Of a DNA stretch of 6,572 nt, positions 6,401 to 6,572 are shown in pieces. The number at the start of each line of letters is the position of its first letter. The first letter of the stretch is position 1. The translations under genes were made by a program, and so were the position numbers. The DNA comes from an uncultured Clostridiaceae bacterium (GTDB taxonomy: Bacteria > Bacillota > Clostridia > Lachnospirales > Lachnospiraceae): positions 1 to 6,572 of the forward strand of contig CAUCBQ010000117.1 in the NCBI GenBank assembly GCA_958441075.1, read 5' to 3'. The notes beneath the pieces are model-generated. The model searched no databases and was not told where the DNA came from. It was given only the letters and a program-made list of their open reading frames with translations.

Positions 6401-6572
6401 GTACCGTAAAAAAAGGGCGGGTGAACCCTGTAAGGCTTCTTTTGGGACTGCTCTGTCTGGTATGGATGCTGCTTCTTTCCGGCTGCCATTCTGAGAAAGG
6501 GCCCACAGCGGACCCGGAGAAAGGAAGATATCTGGTGTACTATCTGAATGGCTCAGGGGTAACTCTGATCCC
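6397..6572 (+). CDS. Lipoprotein, probably with a GerMN domain (3' end outside window)
   Basis: The first 58 codons are visible and the frame is open to the window edge. Residues 1-30 form a lipoprotein signal peptide: a basic n-region (KKGR...R13), a hydrophobic core (14-27) and the lipobox LLSGC with lipidated C30. A short polar linker (31-43) follows, then GRYLVYYLNGSGVTLI (43-58). That YYLN...L pattern resembles the opening strand of the GerMN (sporulation/germination) domain, which is how many clostridial GerMN lipoproteins begin. The domain call rests on about 15 residues and is tentative; the lipoprotein call is firm. The ATG overlaps the kinase stop codon (ATGA), implying translational coupling. 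It is expected to sit on the outer face of the cytoplasmic membrane, where the kinase's sensor domain also faces. Confidence 0.85.
   Translation, partial: MSTVKKGRVNPVRLLLGLLCLVWMLLLSGCHSEKGPTADPEKGRYLVYYLNGSGVTLI

Noticed and set aside
6410..6419. A7 run followed by GGG at the lipoprotein N terminus as a phase-variation or slippage tract
   Set aside because: Seven adenines is short for polymerase slippage, encodes the expected basic n-region, and leaves the frame open through a proper lipobox.

Overview
The window looks like a chromosomal segment of a low-to-mid GC Gram-positive anaerobe, most likely a Lachnospiraceae-type clostridium (Clostridium cluster XIVa). That is inferred from the style of the proteins, the strong AAAGGAG/AGGAGG ribosome binding sites, the DegV protein and the GerMN-like lipoprotein. 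No marker gene here fixes the genus. No RNA gene, CRISPR array, insertion sequence or attachment site was seen.

Left part (1-2088): the 3' part of gpmI (cofactor-independent phosphoglycerate mutase, + strand) enters from the left edge and ends at 1077. It converges on a minus-strand EamA/DMT-family transporter (1210-2088). A perfect 15-bp hairpin (1104-1140) lies between them. Its T-rich flank faces the minus-strand transcript, so it fits best as the transporter's terminator and may also stop gpmI transcription.

Middle (2089-2266): a 178-bp divergent intergenic region. A good extended -10 (TGC-TATAAT) drives the transporter leftward, and a weaker -10 (TACAAT) could drive the rightward genes.

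Right part (2267-6572): a tightly packed rightward operon. Its genes are an ABC half-transporter fused to its ATPase, a DegV/FakB-like fatty-acid-binding protein, a membrane sensor histidine kinase, and the start of a lipoprotein that runs off the window and probably carries a GerMN domain. The junctions tighten along the operon: a 17-nt gap, then a 1-nt gap, then a 4-nt ATGA overlap. Each gene has its own good Shine-Dalgarno sequence.

The most interesting point is the translationally coupled kinase and lipoprotein pair. It recalls the actinobacterial MtrB-LpqB arrangement, a kinase followed by a GerMN-containing lipoprotein. Here it sits directly behind a fatty-acid-binding protein, with no response regulator in the window. 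The likely theme is sensing or maintenance of the cell envelope or membrane lipids, but that is inference from gene neighbourhood only. The remaining genes are well-known families in ordinary form.
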